Positions 36,227-46,647 of a stretch of DNA of 64,000 nt are shown one piece after another (position 1 is the stretch's first letter; the number at the start of each line of letters is the position of its first letter). Below the pieces are notes generated by a model. It was not told the origin of the DNA. It saw only the letters and a list, made by a program, of their open reading frames with translations, and did no database searches. The translations under genes were made by a program, and so were the position numbers. Source of the DNA: Gallionella sp. (GTDB taxonomy: Bacteria; Pseudomonadota; Gammaproteobacteria; Burkholderiales; Gallionellaceae); assembly GCA_013044075.1 (NCBI GenBank), contig JABEVG010000059.1, positions 1-64,000 on the forward strand, given 5' to 3'.

Positions 36227-36243
36227 AGCAGTTACCATGCCAG
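36227..36243 (-). promoter_or_regulatory. sigma-54 promoter of glnA
   Basis: Minus-strand CTGGCATGGTAACTGCT has GG (36241-36240) and GC (36229-36228) ten bases apart. The predicted start near 36216 gives a leader of about 56 bases. Confidence 0.82.
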
Positions 36244-36306
36244 CACATCCCCATCCAGCAGCTGCGCATTCTGCCATAAGCACACCGGGCGGCGAAGCAA
36301 AAAATT

Positions 36307-36352
36307 GCACTGGAACGAGGCGTATCGCCGATATTGCGCACTATTGTTGTGC
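36307..36352. promoter_or_regulatory. NtrC-like enhancer pair upstream of glnA
   Basis: GCACTATTGTTGTGC (36338-36352) is a perfect GCAC-N7-GTGC site; GCACTGGAACGAGGC (36307-36321) matches in one half and partly in the other. Centres are 31 bp apart and 85.5 and 116.5 bases from the promoter GC, the same as upstream of porin-glnK-amtB. Confidence 0.75.
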
Positions 36353-36401
36353 GGCACACCAGCACACCTCCGTGCCGATCCTGTCGGGTCGCGCTACTGA
36401 C

Positions 36402-37574
36402 TCAGAGCCTTCTTAACACCAAGATGCTACGGAATATCTCATCCGACTTGACCAGCTCGTCACACCGCTGTTGCAGTGCCTGCGCATACTCTTGGTCTGA
36501 CGCTAGGCAGATCTCGGCATCCACCTTGCCATCCAGGTAGTGGAACACCAGCCGCTGTTGTAACAAACTCTGATCGCCCAACCTGTTCGCCAAGTGCTGC
36601 AGCAACTCCAGACGATTTGGCAGGTGGGCATTAGGCTTGGCTTGCATATCATCCTCAGGGTCGATATGCACCATCACATCCAACACGTGATGCGCCTTCA
36701 ACACCGCATGACGCGCGGCTTCCGCGATGTAATGTCCTTCCGATACGCTCACCTTGGGATCGACGATGATGTGCGCATCGACCAAAGCATTATCCGCCAT
36801 CTTGCGCGTGCGCAGGTCATGCAGACTGAGTACACCCGGCGTAGTGAGCAGGGTATTGCGTATCGCTTCCACCTCTTCGGCATCGAGTCCGGTATCGATC
36901 AGCTCGGCCAAGGCCTCGAATGCCAACTTGCCGCCCATATGGCCGATCATCACGCCGACCACTGCCGCCGCCAGCAGATCGAGAAAGGTATAGCCCATCA
37001 AATTGCCGGTGATACCGACCACCACGACCAATGATGAGGCTGCATCCGAGCGCGCATGCCAAGCATTGGCGATCAACATTTGCGAGCGCACCCGCTTGGC
37101 CACCGCCATCATGTAGTGAAACATGCCTTCTTTGGCGACCAGTGCAACGATCGCGATCGCCAAACCAACCGGACTGACGGTCTGCAAAGCAAGGGGGTTT
37201 TGTAATCGCATCGCCGCCGCCACAAGTAGCATCACACCCAGTACCGCCAGGAAAACGCCCAGCACCAGTGTGGCTGCGGTTTCCACGCGCGCGTGTCCAT
37301 ATGGATGGTTGGCATCGGCATGGCGATTGCCGTGGCGGTTGGCGAACAGCACCAAAATATCGGAAAGCAGATCCGACAAGGAGTGCAAACCATCGGCCAT
37401 CAAGGCTTGCGAATGCGCGAAGAACCCGCCCAGCACTTGAAGAAAGGTCAACAGCAGGTTGATTACTATGCTGACCCAGGTGCTTCGTTGTGCGGCGGCA
37501 AAACGCACCGGATGCGCAGGCTCAAAAGTCGCTTTGTGAGCCTGGCTACGCTGCGGGAGACTGTGATTTTTCAT
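36402..37574 (-). CDS. cation diffusion facilitator family transporter
   Basis: 390 residues. Membrane segments cover roughly residues 30-215, carrying the metal sites in ADGLHSLSDLLSD and WHARSDAASSLVVV (His/Asp pairs of the FieF/CzcD type) and the conserved HPYGHARVE. A cytoplasmic ferredoxin-like domain (about 220-310) follows, with an extra C-terminal extension of about 70 residues. It exports divalent cations (Zn, Fe, Co or Mn; not decidable). In an iron-rich habitat iron or zinc export would make sense, but this is conjecture. The first ATG with normal length is at 37574. Confidence 0.9.
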   Translation of the reverse strand: MKNHSLPQRSQAHKATFEPAHPVRFAAAQRSTWVSIVINLLLTFLQVLGGFFAHSQALMADGLHSLSDLLSDILVLFANRHGNRHADANHPYGHARVETAATLVLGVFLAVLGVMLLVAAAMRLQNPLALQTVSPVGLAIAIVALVAKEGMFHYMMAVAKRVRSQMLIANAWHARSDAASSLVVVVGITGNLMGYTFLDLLAAAVVGVMIGHMGGKLAFEALAELIDTGLDAEEVEAIRNTLLTTPGVLSLHDLRTRKMADNALVDAHIIVDPKVSVSEGHYIAEAARHAVLKAHHVLDVMVHIDPEDDMQAKPNAHLPNRLELLQHLANRLGDQSLLQQRLVFHYLDGKVDAEICLASDQEYAQALQQRCDELVKSDEIFRSILVLRRL

Positions 37575-37656
37575 CTTGGTTGAGCTAGTATACGAATCGG
37601 CCGCGCAGCATATCACTTGCGCATTAACGATTAAAGAATCCTTACGCGAGGGCATC

Positions 37657-38109
37657 ATGGGAAAAATCACCGCCATACTGGATACGGCCCAGCAACGTGC
37701 CAAACAAATGAATCTCCCTTATCAGGGCACGCTGCTTCCCGCTGAGGCTTACCAGATTTTACAATCCGCACCGGGTGCCAAGCTGGTGGATGTGCGTACC
37801 CGCGCCGAACAGGATTGGGTGGGACGCATCGCCGGTGCGATCGAGATCGAATGGCTGACCTACCCCGGCATGAAGTCCAATCCGCATTTTCTGGCACACC
37901 TGGATCAACAAGTGGAAAGAGAAGCTCTGGTATTGTTCATCTGCCGCAGTGGAGGCCGTTCGCATGCTGCCGCCACTGCGGCCACCCTGGTGGGCTACAC
38001 AAGTTGCTATAACGTGCTGGAAGGCTTCGAGGGTGATGTGGATGCTGATAAACACCGCAACACGCTGGGCGGTTGGCGGGCAGCCAGGTTGCCTTGGCAA
38101 CAGGGCTAA
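37657..38109 (+). CDS. rhodanese-like sulfurtransferase
   Basis: 150 residues, single rhodanese domain. The active-site loop is FICRSGGRS with Cys96; AKLVDVRTRAEQDWVGRIAGA is the CH2A-like entry. It moves sulfane sulfur between small thiols or proteins. Divergent from the cation transporter. Its stop codon overlaps that of xthA on the other strand. Confidence 0.88.
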   Translation: MGKITAILDTAQQRAKQMNLPYQGTLLPAEAYQILQSAPGAKLVDVRTRAEQDWVGRIAGAIEIEWLTYPGMKSNPHFLAHLDQQVEREALVLFICRSGGRSHAAATAATLVGYTSCYNVLEGFEGDVDADKHRNTLGGWRAARLPWQQG

Positions 38110-38873
38110 TCCCGATAGTCAATGATCAACGGGGCATGATCTGAAAAACGCTGCGCTTTGTAGATACTTGCGGCATGAGCGCGCCGGGCGATCCCGGGCG
38201 TGGCGATCTGATAGTCGATGCGCCAACCCACATCCTTAGCCCACGCCTGACCGCGATTCGACCACCATGTGTAAGCCTCCAACTCCGGATGGATATGCCT
38301 GAAGGTATCGATCCATCCGACCTCATCGAATAGCTGCGTCAGCCAAGCACGTTCCTCGGGCAGGAATCCCGAGTTCTTCTTGTTGCCGCGCCAATTCTTC
38401 AGGTCGATTTCCCGGTGTGCGATGTTCCAGTCGCCACAAATCACCACCTCGCGTCCACTCGCCCGCAGCTCGAGCAGGTGCGGCATGAACGCGTCCATGA
38501 ACTTGAACTTGACCGCTTGCCGTTCTTCGCCGCTGGAACCCGAAGGCAGGTACAAAGAGACCACGCTATAGTCGGCATAATCAGCGCGCAGGTATCGGCC
38601 CTCGGCATCGAATTCGGTGATACCCAGACCGGCCACCACTCGCTCAGGTTGCACCCGGCTATAAATCCCTACGCCGCTATAACCTTTTTTTTCCGCATAA
38701 TGGAAATGGCCGTGATAGCCGGACGGTGCGAGCATTTGCCCGGTCATATCCCCAGCCTGCGCTTTGAGTTCCTGCACACAGATCACGTCGGCCTCTTGTT
38801 GGGCCAGCCACTCATAAAATCCTTTGCTGCTGGCCGAGCGGATGCCATTCAAATTGATGGAGATAATGCGCAT
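38106..38873 (-). CDS. xthA: exodeoxyribonuclease III
   Basis: 255 residues of the AP endonuclease/exonuclease III family. Catalytic elements are LNGIRSA with Asn, CVQELKAQ with the Mg-binding Glu, GDWNIAHREIDL, WRIDYQI and the terminal FSDHAPLIIDY with Asp-His. It repairs abasic sites and 3' blocks. The start at 38873 (MRIISINLNG) is typical; the frame is open upstream into the pyrE 5' region. Confidence 0.96.
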   Translation of the reverse strand: MRIISINLNGIRSASSKGFYEWLAQQEADVICVQELKAQAGDMTGQMLAPSGYHGHFHYAEKKGYSGVGIYSRVQPERVVAGLGITEFDAEGRYLRADYADYSVVSLYLPSGSSGEERQAVKFKFMDAFMPHLLELRASGREVVICGDWNIAHREIDLKNWRGNKKNSGFLPEERAWLTQLFDEVGWIDTFRHIHPELEAYTWWSNRGQAWAKDVGWRIDYQIATPGIARRAHAASIYKAQRFSDHAPLIIDYRD

Positions 38874-38940
38874 GATAGTTTTGGTGAAATTCGGCGCACC
38901 ATTATAATGGTCGTACTTACCTTCCCCTATTGTCATCGCC

Positions 38941-39588
38941 ATGTTTAATTTCAGACTCGATTTCATCCGCTTTGCCGTCGCACAAAACGTACTGTGTTTC
39001 GGCGAGTTTCAAACCAAGGCGGGGCGGTTGTCGCCTTATTTTTTCAACGCCGGCTTATTCAATGACGGCGCGTCGCTGCATAAGCTGACCCAGTTCTATG
39101 CCCAGGCCATACTGGCTTCCGGACTGCCTTTTGACATGTTGTTTGGGCCAGCCTATAAGGGCATACCGTTAGCCGCCGGAACCGCTATCGCGTTGGCTGA
39201 ACAAGGTCGCAACATTCCCTATTCCTACAACCGTAAAGAAGCCAAAGACCACGGCGAGGGCGGCACTATCGTTGGCGCAAAGTTGCAAGGCCGCGTGTTG
39301 ATCATAGACGATGTGATCTCGGCAGGCACATCGGTACGCGAGTCGATCGAGCTCATCCGTGCGGCAGGAGCCGAGCCTTGCGGGGTGGTAATTGCGCTGG
39401 ATCGCATGGAGCGCGGACAGGGTGATCTATCCGCCGTACAGGAAGTGCGTCAGAGTTACGGCATCCCGGTCATCGCCATCGCCACGCTGGATGACTTGCT
39501 GGGCTATTTGCAGGACGAAGCACATATGGTGCAGAATCTGCGAGCCACTCAAATTTATCGCGATCAATACGGGGTCACACATGGTTAG
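38941..39588 (+). CDS. pyrE: orotate phosphoribosyltransferase
   Basis: 215 residues. It forms OMP from orotate and PRPP in pyrimidine synthesis. [47 protein letters not shown] and the PRPP loop [18 protein letters not shown] are all in place. Divergent from xthA; this xthA-pyrE arrangement is common in betaproteobacteria. It overlaps the next gene by eight bases. Confidence 0.97.
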   Translation: MFNFRLDFIRFAVAQNVLCFGEFQTKAGRLSPYFFNAGLFNDGASLHKLTQFYAQAILASGLPFDMLFGPAYKGIPLAAGTAIALAEQGRNIPYSYNRKEAKDHGEGGTIVGAKLQGRVLIIDDVISAGTSVRESIELIRAAGAEPCGVVIALDRMERGQGDLSAVQEVRQSYGIPVIAIATLDDLLGYLQDEAHMVQNLRATQIYRDQYGVTHG

Positions 39589-40189
39589 GTCCTGGGTTTT
39601 AAGCGCTGTCATCACCGGTAGCCTGTTGAGCTTGCCCGCGCAGGCCAAACTGTATAAGTGGGTGGACGATAGAGGCGTGACCCACTACGGCGAGACCATC
39701 CCGCCCGAGTTTGCCGACAAGAGCCGTTCGGAACTCGACAAATCGGGAAGGATCATAAACACGCGGGATGTGCTTACTCCGGAGGAGCACCGCGCCAAAG
39801 ATGCCGCCGAATTAAAGAACAAAGCCGTGCTCGAAACCGAACGTGATCAAAAATTGCATGACAACTCTTTGCTTAACACTTACAGCAATGTCAAAGAAAT
39901 CGAGCTGGCCAAGGTTCGCAACATGCAGCAGATTGATGCGCGCGCTCAAGTTGCCGCCAAACAACTCGGTGATGCCAACAAAAGCCTGGCCGACCTGCAA
40001 CACGCGGCGGATGCGCGTACCAAAATTGGCAAACCGGTTCCGCCCTATTTGAAAGAAGACATCCAGTCATCCCAAGTGCAGGTCGATAAATTAAGCAAAG
40101 ATCTGGCCAATATCAATGCCGAAAAGGCCACATTGGAGGCGCGCTACGATGCCGATAAGGCGCGCTACAAAGAGTTAACCGGAAAATAA
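39581..40189 (+). CDS. DUF4124-containing exported coiled-coil protein
   Basis: 202 residues. Signal peptide ([20 protein letters not shown], cleaved after AQA), DUF4124 unit ([20 protein letters not shown]), then a long helical part (about 65-202) with strong coiled-coil character ([30 protein letters not shown]). Same architecture as 34134-34607. The start lies within the last codons of pyrE, implying coupling. Function unknown. Confidence 0.82.
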   Translation: MVRSWVLSAVITGSLLSLPAQAKLYKWVDDRGVTHYGETIPPEFADKSRSELDKSGRIINTRDVLTPEEHRAKDAAELKNKAVLETERDQKLHDNSLLNTYSNVKEIELAKVRNMQQIDARAQVAAKQLGDANKSLADLQHAADARTKIGKPVPPYLKEDIQSSQVQVDKLSKDLANINAEKATLEARYDADKARYKELTGK

Positions 40190-40190
40190 A

Positions 40191-40823
40191 TCACAGCCTT
40201 ACGAATTGCCGTGCAGTCGCGTCATAACCCAGCAGTTGCCCCTGTTCAATATCAAAATACCACCCGTGCAACGTCAGTGTGCCTTGCTCGACCCGTTGGC
40301 TGATCCAGGGGAAAGTCTGTAAATTTTGCAACGAGATCAGGATAGCGCGTTGCTCGCAGGCACGTTGCCGTTGATCTTCATCCGCATCTGGAAATTCAAG
40401 CACCACACTCGCGCGCGCCGATTCAACCAGGCTCATCCAATCATCGATGAAGGAGTTCGGGTTGTTCAAGCCCTGGCTGCCCATCAGATTATGAATCCCG
40501 CCGCATTGGGCATGACCCAGCACCACGATGTGTTCCACACCCAGATTCCTTACGCCGTATTCCAGCGCGGCGGTGGTGCCGTGATGGCCCACTCTATCCT
40601 CGGCGGGCGGAACCAAATTCGCCACGTTGCGTATGACGAACAAGTCACCTGGGGCGCAATCGAAGATCAGGGCCGGATCCACGCGTGAATCACAGCATCC
40701 GACAATCAGGAACTTGGGCGTTTGTCCCTGTTCAACCAGATTGCGATACATCACGTCCCCGGTTGAAAAATGATTGCCGCGAAAGCGCGCAAATCCTTCT
40801 ATCAGCTGGAGTGGCGCACTCAT
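40191..40823 (-). CDS. can: beta-class carbonic anhydrase
   Basis: 210 residues. Zinc and catalytic residues visible: Cys43, Asp45 and Arg47 in GCCDSRVDP, His104 and Cys107 in LGHAQCGGI. It interconverts CO2 and bicarbonate in the cytoplasm; in this autotroph it may feed carboxylases or balance CO2 supply to RuBisCO. No signal peptide. Its start overlaps (ATGA) the purC stop, which also makes bicarbonate for purine synthesis a sensible partner. Confidence 0.95.
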   Translation of the reverse strand: MSAPLQLIEGFARFRGNHFSTGDVMYRNLVEQGQTPKFLIVGCCDSRVDPALIFDCAPGDLFVIRNVANLVPPAEDRVGHHGTTAALEYGVRNLGVEHIVVLGHAQCGGIHNLMGSQGLNNPNSFIDDWMSLVESARASVVLEFPDADEDQRQRACEQRAILISLQNLQTFPWISQRVEQGTLTLHGWYFDIEQGQLLGYDATARQFVRL

Positions 40824-41704
40824 ATGCCGATCAGACGTTGTTGCGCTTCGCGATATTTGGCTGCGGTCTTCTCCAGTATCTCTTGCGGGATGCGGGGAGC
40901 GGGGGCCTGCTTATTCCAACCCGATGCCTCCAGCCAATCGCGCACGAACTGTTTGTCGAAGCTCGGCGGATTGCTGCCCACCTGATATTGGTCGGCGGGC
41001 CAAAAGCGCGAGGAATCGGGCGTCAATGCCTCGTCTATCAAATACAACTTGCCGGTCTCATCCACACCAAACTCGAACTTGGTATCTGCGATGATGATGC
41101 CCCGCTTAGCCGCATAGTTGGCCGCTTCGATATACAAAGACAGTGTCGCATCGCGGACTCGCCCGGCCATTGCCGCGCCCAACAATTCCTCCGCTTGCGC
41201 ATAGGAGATATTCTCATCGTGGTCGCCCACCGCCGCTTTGGTGGAGGGCGTAAACAAAGGCTCGGACAATTTCTGCGCCTCGCGTAATCCCCCCGGGAGT
41301 TTGATGCCGCATACCGCGCCGGTCTTTTGATAATCCTTCCAGCCCGACCCGACCAGATAGCCGCGTACGATGGCCTCGATAGGCAAAGGTTTGAGTTTTT
41401 TGGTGACGAATGCGCGGCCCTTTACCTGTGCTTGTTCCGCTGCGCCCTTGACCACTGACTCGGGCGCGATGCCGCTCAGATGGTTGGGAATGACATGCAG
41501 CAACTTGCTGAACCAAAAATTCGACACGGCGGTGAGCACCTCGCCTTTTCCGGGAATCGGGTCGTCCAGAATCACGTCGAATGCCGATAGTCGATCGGTT
41601 TGCACAATCAACAGATGGTGCGCATCCACTTCGTAAAGATCCCGAACCTTGCCCCGGTGCAGCAAAGGCAGGCTAGTTAAATTTGATTGATGTAAGACGC
41701 TCAT
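40820..41704 (-). CDS. purC: SAICAR synthase
   Basis: 294 residues. It joins aspartate to CAIR in purine synthesis. [38 protein letters not shown] and [19 protein letters not shown] followed by [10 protein letters not shown] are conserved. The length is that of the longer yeast-like type common in betaproteobacteria. Upstream, a terminator separates it from purE. Confidence 0.96.
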   Translation of the reverse strand: MSVLHQSNLTSLPLLHRGKVRDLYEVDAHHLLIVQTDRLSAFDVILDDPIPGKGEVLTAVSNFWFSKLLHVIPNHLSGIAPESVVKGAAEQAQVKGRAFVTKKLKPLPIEAIVRGYLVGSGWKDYQKTGAVCGIKLPGGLREAQKLSEPLFTPSTKAAVGDHDENISYAQAEELLGAAMAGRVRDATLSLYIEAANYAAKRGIIIADTKFEFGVDETGKLYLIDEALTPDSSRFWPADQYQVGSNPPSFDKQFVRDWLEASGWNKQAPAPRIPQEILEKTAAKYREAQQRLIGI

Positions 41705-41731
41705 GTTTAATGACCCTTAACTAACTGGAAA

Positions 41732-41760
41732 GCAAAAGCGAGGTGTGACCTCGCTTTTGC
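41732..41760 (-). terminator. purE terminator
   Basis: Thirteen-base arms GCAAAAGCGAGGT and ACCTCGCTTTTGC around a three-base loop, 24 bases after the purE stop. On the minus strand the second arm ends CTTTTGCTTT. Confidence 0.8.
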
Positions 41761-41784
41761 TTTGCCACGACTTCTTAAAATGCT

Positions 41785-42282
41785 TCAGTGCAAAGCTGGC
41801 AGTGTCGTCGCGGCGATCTGCTCCGCTTGCTTTGTGCGATAGTCGGCCAGCTTTTGCGCCAGCTTCTTATCGTGCAACGCCAGCATGGACACCGCGAACA
41901 ACCCGGCATTCGCCGCACCCGCTTCACCGATCGCAAACGTCGCCACCGGTATCCCTTTGGGCATTTGCACGATAGACAACAGCGAGTCCATCCCCTTGAG
42001 ATATTTGGAAGGAATCGGCACGCCCAACACCGGCAGCGTGGTCTTGCCCGCGATCACGCCCGCCAGATGTGCCGCCCCGCCCGCACCGGCGATAAAACAT
42101 TGCACACCTTGCGCGCTCATCTCTTTGATGTAATCGAACAGCAAATCCGGTGAACGATGCGCCGAAATCACCCGCGCATCATAAGCCACACCGAAATCCT
42201 GCAAGGCGCGGGCGGATTGCTGCATCACGTCCCAGTCGTTGGCACTGCCCATGATGATGGATACCAGCGGCTTCATACTCAT
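41785..42282 (-). CDS. purE: N5-carboxyaminoimidazole ribonucleotide mutase
   Basis: 165 residues. MGSANDWDVMQQSARAL, VISAHRSPDLLFDYI with the catalytic His, AGAGGAAHLAGV and LGVPIPSKYLKGMDSLLSIV mark class I PurE. Only two bases separate it from the fbp stop, so it appears to be transcribed with fbp and perhaps the cbb genes, not with purC, from which a terminator separates it. purK is not in the window. Confidence 0.95.
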   Translation of the reverse strand: MSMKPLVSIIMGSANDWDVMQQSARALQDFGVAYDARVISAHRSPDLLFDYIKEMSAQGVQCFIAGAGGAAHLAGVIAGKTTLPVLGVPIPSKYLKGMDSLLSIVQMPKGIPVATFAIGEAGAANAGLFAVSMLALHDKKLAQKLADYRTKQAEQIAATTLPALH

Positions 42283-42284
42283 CG

Positions 42285-43286
42285 TTACTTGCCTTTGTGA
42301 TAACCGACGACGCGGTCCACTTCGTTCTTGGAACCGAGGATGACCGGCACACGCTGATGCAGACCGGTGGGTTGCAATTCCATGATGCGCTCACGCCCCG
42401 TGGAACATACGCCCCCAGCCTGCTCGACAATGAAGGACATCGGATTGGCTTCATACAATAAGCGCAGTTTTCCGGCCTTACCAACTTCTTTGGTGTCGAA
42501 CGGGTACATGAAGATGCCGCCGCGTGTCAGGATACGGTGTACTTCGGCAACCATGGACGCGACCCAGCGCATGTTGAAATTCTTTTCGCGGCCACCATCC
42601 TTGCCCTTCACGCACTCCTCGACATAACGCTGTACCGGCTCTTCCCAGTAGCGACGGTTGGACATGTTGATCGCGAACTCTTGCGTATCGACAGGTATCT
42701 TCATGTCCGGATGGGTCAGGAAGAAATCACCCACATCGCGATCCAGTGTGAAACCGTTCACGCCGTTACCGGTGGTGATGACCATCATGGTGTTCGGGCC
42801 GTACAACGCGTAACCGGCGCACACTTGTTTGGTACCAGGCTGCAGAAAGTCCGCCGCCTTGGGATCGGTAACACCGTCCGGGCAACGCAATATCGAAAAG
42901 ATGGTACCGACCGAGATATTTACGTCGATGTTGGAAGAACCATCCAACGGGTCGAAAGTGATCAGATATTTGCCGCGCGGATATTGCTTGGGGATTTCGT
43001 AGATGTCGTCCATCTCTTCGGATGCCATGCCTGCCAGGTGACCGCTCCACTCGTTAGCCTTGATGAATACCTCATTGGTGATGATGTCGAGCTTCTTCTG
43101 TGTCTCGCCCTGGATATTCTCGCTACCCGCGCTGCCCAACACGCCGATCAGCGCACCTTTGTTCACGTCGTGGGCAATCTGTTTACAGGCTGAGATCACA
43201 TCGCTCAGCAGGCCGGTAAAGTCGCCGCTGGCATTGGGGATATGACGTTGTTCTTCAATGATGAATTGGATCAGACTCTTGCTCAT
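42285..43286 (-). CDS. fbp: fructose-1,6-bisphosphatase class I
   Basis: 333 residues. Metal-binding [27 protein letters not shown] and the substrate region [20 protein letters not shown] with [14 protein letters not shown] are present. It regenerates fructose 6-phosphate for both gluconeogenesis and the Calvin cycle. It follows cbbO by 71 bases on the same strand, consistent with a cbbM-cbbQ-cbbO-fbp transcript. Confidence 0.97.
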   Translation of the reverse strand: MSKSLIQFIIEEQRHIPNASGDFTGLLSDVISACKQIAHDVNKGALIGVLGSAGSENIQGETQKKLDIITNEVFIKANEWSGHLAGMASEEMDDIYEIPKQYPRGKYLITFDPLDGSSNIDVNISVGTIFSILRCPDGVTDPKAADFLQPGTKQVCAGYALYGPNTMMVITTGNGVNGFTLDRDVGDFFLTHPDMKIPVDTQEFAINMSNRRYWEEPVQRYVEECVKGKDGGREKNFNMRWVASMVAEVHRILTRGGIFMYPFDTKEVGKAGKLRLLYEANPMSFIVEQAGGVCSTGRERIMELQPTGLHQRVPVILGSKNEVDRVVGYHKGK

Positions 43287-43357
43287 GGTGCGTTCTCCTC
43301 GGTTATGAATTTTTTCAATCGTGCGATTCTACTGCTTTTACTGCCCGCCCTCTATAG

Positions 43358-45667
43358 CTATTTAGTCAATGAAATGAATAGTTGAGGCAACTTTTCGGGC
43401 AGTTGCGCCACGTTGTCGATAATGGTGTACTGCTTGCCAAAGATATCCGCCACATACTCATCTGCCTTCGGATCAAGGTTGATGCAATAACTAAAAATGC
43501 CCTGTTGGTCGAGTTCTTTCACCGCCATGCGCGCATCCTCGATCAGCATTCTCTCATCGTGACTATCCACGTCGGCTGGCTCACCGTCGGTCAACACCAG
43601 CAGCAATTTTTTATCGGCGGTTTGACGCTCCAAATAATGGGCAGCATGGCGCATCGCCGCACCCATACGCGTGGAATAGCCCGCTTCCATGGCAGCCAAT
43701 CTGCTTTTCACTTCATCGCCCCAATGCTCGCTATAGCCTTTGATATGCAAGTAACGGACATCGTGGCGCGTGTTGGAATGGAAACCCGCGATGGCAAACG
43801 GATCACCGAGTTTTTCTATCGCCCAGGACAATATCGACAATGCCTCCTGGCTCAATTGCAAAATGGTCTGGTCGCAGCCCGCCGCTTTCTGATTCAGCGA
43901 CTCGGACAAGTCCACCAGCAGCATCACCGCGATACTGCGCCCGTCGTTGCGGTGGCTCATGTTGATGCGCGGGTCGGGTGAGGATGATCCACTCTTGTAA
44001 TCGATCAGGGAGCGCAACGCCACATCCAGATCCAGCTCGCTGCCTTCTTCCTGGTAGCGGATACGCACCTTGTCCTGCGGCTTGAGCAGGTCCAGCAACT
44101 TCTTCAATCGTTTCGCCAGTGCCGCGTGCTTGTTCAGCAGTGCATCGATGTCAGCCGGGTTGCCATGCGGATGGATGCGTTCATACACGCTCACCCAATC
44201 GGGGCGGTAGGTACTGTTGCTGTAATCCCATTCCGGATACAGACGTGGTGGCAATCCTTCAATCGCTTCTTCCACCTGCGCGTTGTTTTGATCCGCAAAA
44301 GTTTCTTCCTCGTCGCCTTGTTCGATGAATTGCCACAAATGACGATTGTCATCGCGATAATCCACTTCGGTATTCTTGAAATGGATCTTGGCCGACTGAT
44401 CGCTTTTCAATCGGGTCTTGGCGATGAAAGAAACCCCCATATCTGCCATCTCGGCGGTACTGGCATCGCCACTGCGCATCAGTTCATGGAAGCGGTTTGC
44501 GTATTCGACGATGTAGGGATGTTGGTAAGAATGTTGCGCGTCCAGAATCGCCCGCGACAGCATCGCCAGCCGATGACGGATGCTGGACTCATGTTCCGTA
44601 TCGCATGCATCTTCTTCCGGCTCGGGGTGCAGTGCCATAAAAATCGGCCGCAAGCCTGGGTACTCGCGCATCGCCAGATATTCCACTCGCGAATCCTCCA
44701 GCAATTCGATGGCGATGCGCTGGAACGGGCTGAAGTTGTCCGCTATGACCGCCTTGCTCCAGCGGCGGTGTGCGGCAATATGTGCCAGACAGGCGCGGTA
44801 TCGATTCAAGCCGGAAACGCTAACCGCAGCCGGCCGCTGGTCGCGAGCTGATCGTACAGTAACAGCAGGAACGAAATCGTCATAGGCGTCCGGTAAGCGG
44901 ATGCCTAATTTATCAAAGTAAGGTTGAGGTTTGCGCAGCTCGTCATACGCCAGAGAGTAGGGGATCAACTGCTCGGGATCGCGCCACAAACCGCGCATGT
45001 ACATATCCAGCTTACGCTCGTTATCCACCAGCAAAGTGCCCTGCCGCTCGCGTTGCAAAACAGCGCGACTGTCCGCCGACTGTAAAGTGAAGTAATCGAT
45101 CTGCCGCTCGGGGTGATTATTGTAATAACGCACCCCATATTCCACCCAGTTCCGCAGTCCCTGGATAGTCAGCAAGCTCAGTAGGCGCGGCACCTGATTG
45201 AAAAAATCCGGCAAACCTGGGCTGGGAAAAGTCTTATGGATGCCGTGTACCGATCCGGTGGTGCGCTCCGTGAAATCCAGCACCAGATCCAAGTAATGCT
45301 GCATTTGTTCGGCGGTGCGCAACCGCTCCGCGACAGCATGCATGCTCTGCAGAAACGGCGTGATTGCTTTCCCGTTGGGTGATTTCCACAGCACTTTGAC
45401 ACACGCCATGATGGCGTGCATCGCCTCTTCACCGAGTATCTTTGCTGTGTTCGGAGCGACTTCCAGAAACACCAGTATCGGCTCTGCTCCGCGTCCCATC
45501 TTGCCGAGAAAGCGCGCGTTTGAGATGTACTCCTCCACACCTTGCGGTGACAAGACCGCCATAGCTTCCCGCATACATTCCGCAAAGACCGGTTCGACTG
45601 GCTTGAAGCCGCAATCGAGGTCTTTCCAGTAACGTTCTAGCTCGGGTGGAATGTTGAGGGTTTCCAT
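43358..45667 (-). CDS. cbbO: CbbO, RuBisCO activase adaptor with VWA domain
   Basis: 769 residues. The N-terminal two thirds is the CbbO/NorD-specific part, and a von Willebrand factor A domain covers about residues 575-769 with the MIDAS motif DLSES (in VMLLVDLSESLNQKA) and VLTDGEPADVDSHDE. CbbO binds inhibited RuBisCO and couples it to the CbbQ ring, which removes tight-binding sugar phosphates. Paired with cbbQ and cbbM here, so CbbO rather than NorD. Seventy-one bases follow cbbQ. Confidence 0.94.
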   Translation of the reverse strand: METLNIPPELERYWKDLDCGFKPVEPVFAECMREAMAVLSPQGVEEYISNARFLGKMGRGAEPILVFLEVAPNTAKILGEEAMHAIMACVKVLWKSPNGKAITPFLQSMHAVAERLRTAEQMQHYLDLVLDFTERTTGSVHGIHKTFPSPGLPDFFNQVPRLLSLLTIQGLRNWVEYGVRYYNNHPERQIDYFTLQSADSRAVLQRERQGTLLVDNERKLDMYMRGLWRDPEQLIPYSLAYDELRKPQPYFDKLGIRLPDAYDDFVPAVTVRSARDQRPAAVSVSGLNRYRACLAHIAAHRRWSKAVIADNFSPFQRIAIELLEDSRVEYLAMREYPGLRPIFMALHPEPEEDACDTEHESSIRHRLAMLSRAILDAQHSYQHPYIVEYANRFHELMRSGDASTAEMADMGVSFIAKTRLKSDQSAKIHFKNTEVDYRDDNRHLWQFIEQGDEEETFADQNNAQVEEAIEGLPPRLYPEWDYSNSTYRPDWVSVYERIHPHGNPADIDALLNKHAALAKRLKKLLDLLKPQDKVRIRYQEEGSELDLDVALRSLIDYKSGSSSPDPRINMSHRNDGRSIAVMLLVDLSESLNQKAAGCDQTILQLSQEALSILSWAIEKLGDPFAIAGFHSNTRHDVRYLHIKGYSEHWGDEVKSRLAAMEAGYSTRMGAAMRHAAHYLERQTADKKLLLVLTDGEPADVDSHDERMLIEDARMAVKELDQQGIFSYCINLDPKADEYVADIFGKQYTIIDNVAQLPEKLPQLFISLTK

Positions 45668-45738
45668 GTTTTCTTTCTACTGGATACGCAAACTGTGTCT
45701 GCGCTATATAAGCGGCGACACGTCATCGCACGCCGAAC

Positions 45739-46545
45739 TTATTGGGCAAACGTCGCATCAATCGCGTGATCCAGCGTATCGCGGATGTCCGCATCGTCGG
45801 TGATAGGGCGCACCAATGCCATTCGGCATGCTGCACGCGGAGCAACCCCACCGTTGATGAGCGTGGCCGCGTAAACCAGCAAACGCGTTGAGATGCCTTC
45901 GTCCAAACCGTGGCCTTTAAGGTTGCGTGCTACCGCGCCTATCTTCACCAGCTTGGCAGAGATCGCCTTGTCCATGCCTGTTTCCTTGCTCAGGATATCA
46001 GCCTCGACATCCGCAGTCGGATAATCAAAATCGAAAGCTGTGAAACGCTGCTTGGTCGACTGCTTCAGATCCTTCATCAGACTTTGGTAGCCCGGATTGT
46101 ATGAAATCACCAATTGAAAATCGGGATGTGCAGCCAGGAGTTCGCCCTTCTTGTCCAGCGGCAAAGTGCGGCGATGATCGGTCAGCGGATGGATCACTAC
46201 CGTGGTGTCTTGCCGTGCCTCGACAATCTCATCCAGATAGCAAATCGCGCCGATGCGCGCGGCAACGGTCAACGGCCCATCCAGCCAGCGCGTACCGTTG
46301 GCATCCAGCAAATAGCGCCCGACCAGATCGCTGGCGGTCATGTCTTCATTGCACGCCACGGTGATTAACGGTTTGTCCAGCTTCCATGCCATGTATTCCA
46401 CGAAGCGCGACTTACCGCAACCGGTCGGACCCTTCACCATCACCGGCAGTCGGGCCCGATAGGCGGCCTCGTACAGCGCGACTTCACCACCCTGTGCCTG
46501 GTAGAACGGCTCTTGCGCTACTTTGTATTGATCTTTGTTCGTCAT
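45739..46545 (-). CDS. cbbQ: CbbQ, AAA+ RuBisCO activase
   Basis: 268 residues, MoxR-type AAA+. Walker A is [17 protein letters not shown], Walker B is [15 protein letters not shown], followed by sensor [10 protein letters not shown]. It forms a hexamer that, with CbbO, uses ATP to reactivate RuBisCO. GGAGAG five bases upstream decides the ATG at 46545. It follows cbbM past a strong hairpin, so its expression is probably set by partial readthrough. Confidence 0.95.
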   Translation of the reverse strand: MTNKDQYKVAQEPFYQAQGGEVALYEAAYRARLPVMVKGPTGCGKSRFVEYMAWKLDKPLITVACNEDMTASDLVGRYLLDANGTRWLDGPLTVAARIGAICYLDEIVEARQDTTVVIHPLTDHRRTLPLDKKGELLAAHPDFQLVISYNPGYQSLMKDLKQSTKQRFTAFDFDYPTADVEADILSKETGMDKAISAKLVKIGAVARNLKGHGLDEGISTRLLVYAATLINGGVAPRAACRMALVRPITDDADIRDTLDHAIDATFAQ

Positions 46546-46591
46546 TTGACTCTCCAAATACTCACTTGCTCCAAACGGTTTTTGTGTTTGG

Positions 46592-46619
46592 AAAAAAACG
46601 CCCCCAGCGAGTGGGGGCG
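46592..46619 (-). terminator. hairpin between cbbM and cbbQ
   Basis: CGCCCCCA and TGGGGGCG arms (21-base palindromic segment) followed on the minus strand by TTTTTTT. Placed 28 bases after cbbM, it should attenuate transcription so that RuBisCO is made in excess of its activase. Confidence 0.88.
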
Positions 46620-46647
46620 AGTTTTCACTGCATTACGGCATCCAGGC

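Noticed and set aside
36355-36380. A second sigma-54-like sequence upstream of glnA (CGGCACGGAGGTGTGCT on the minus strand)
   Set aside because: GG and GC are eleven bases apart instead of ten; the element at 36227-36243 has correct spacing and position.
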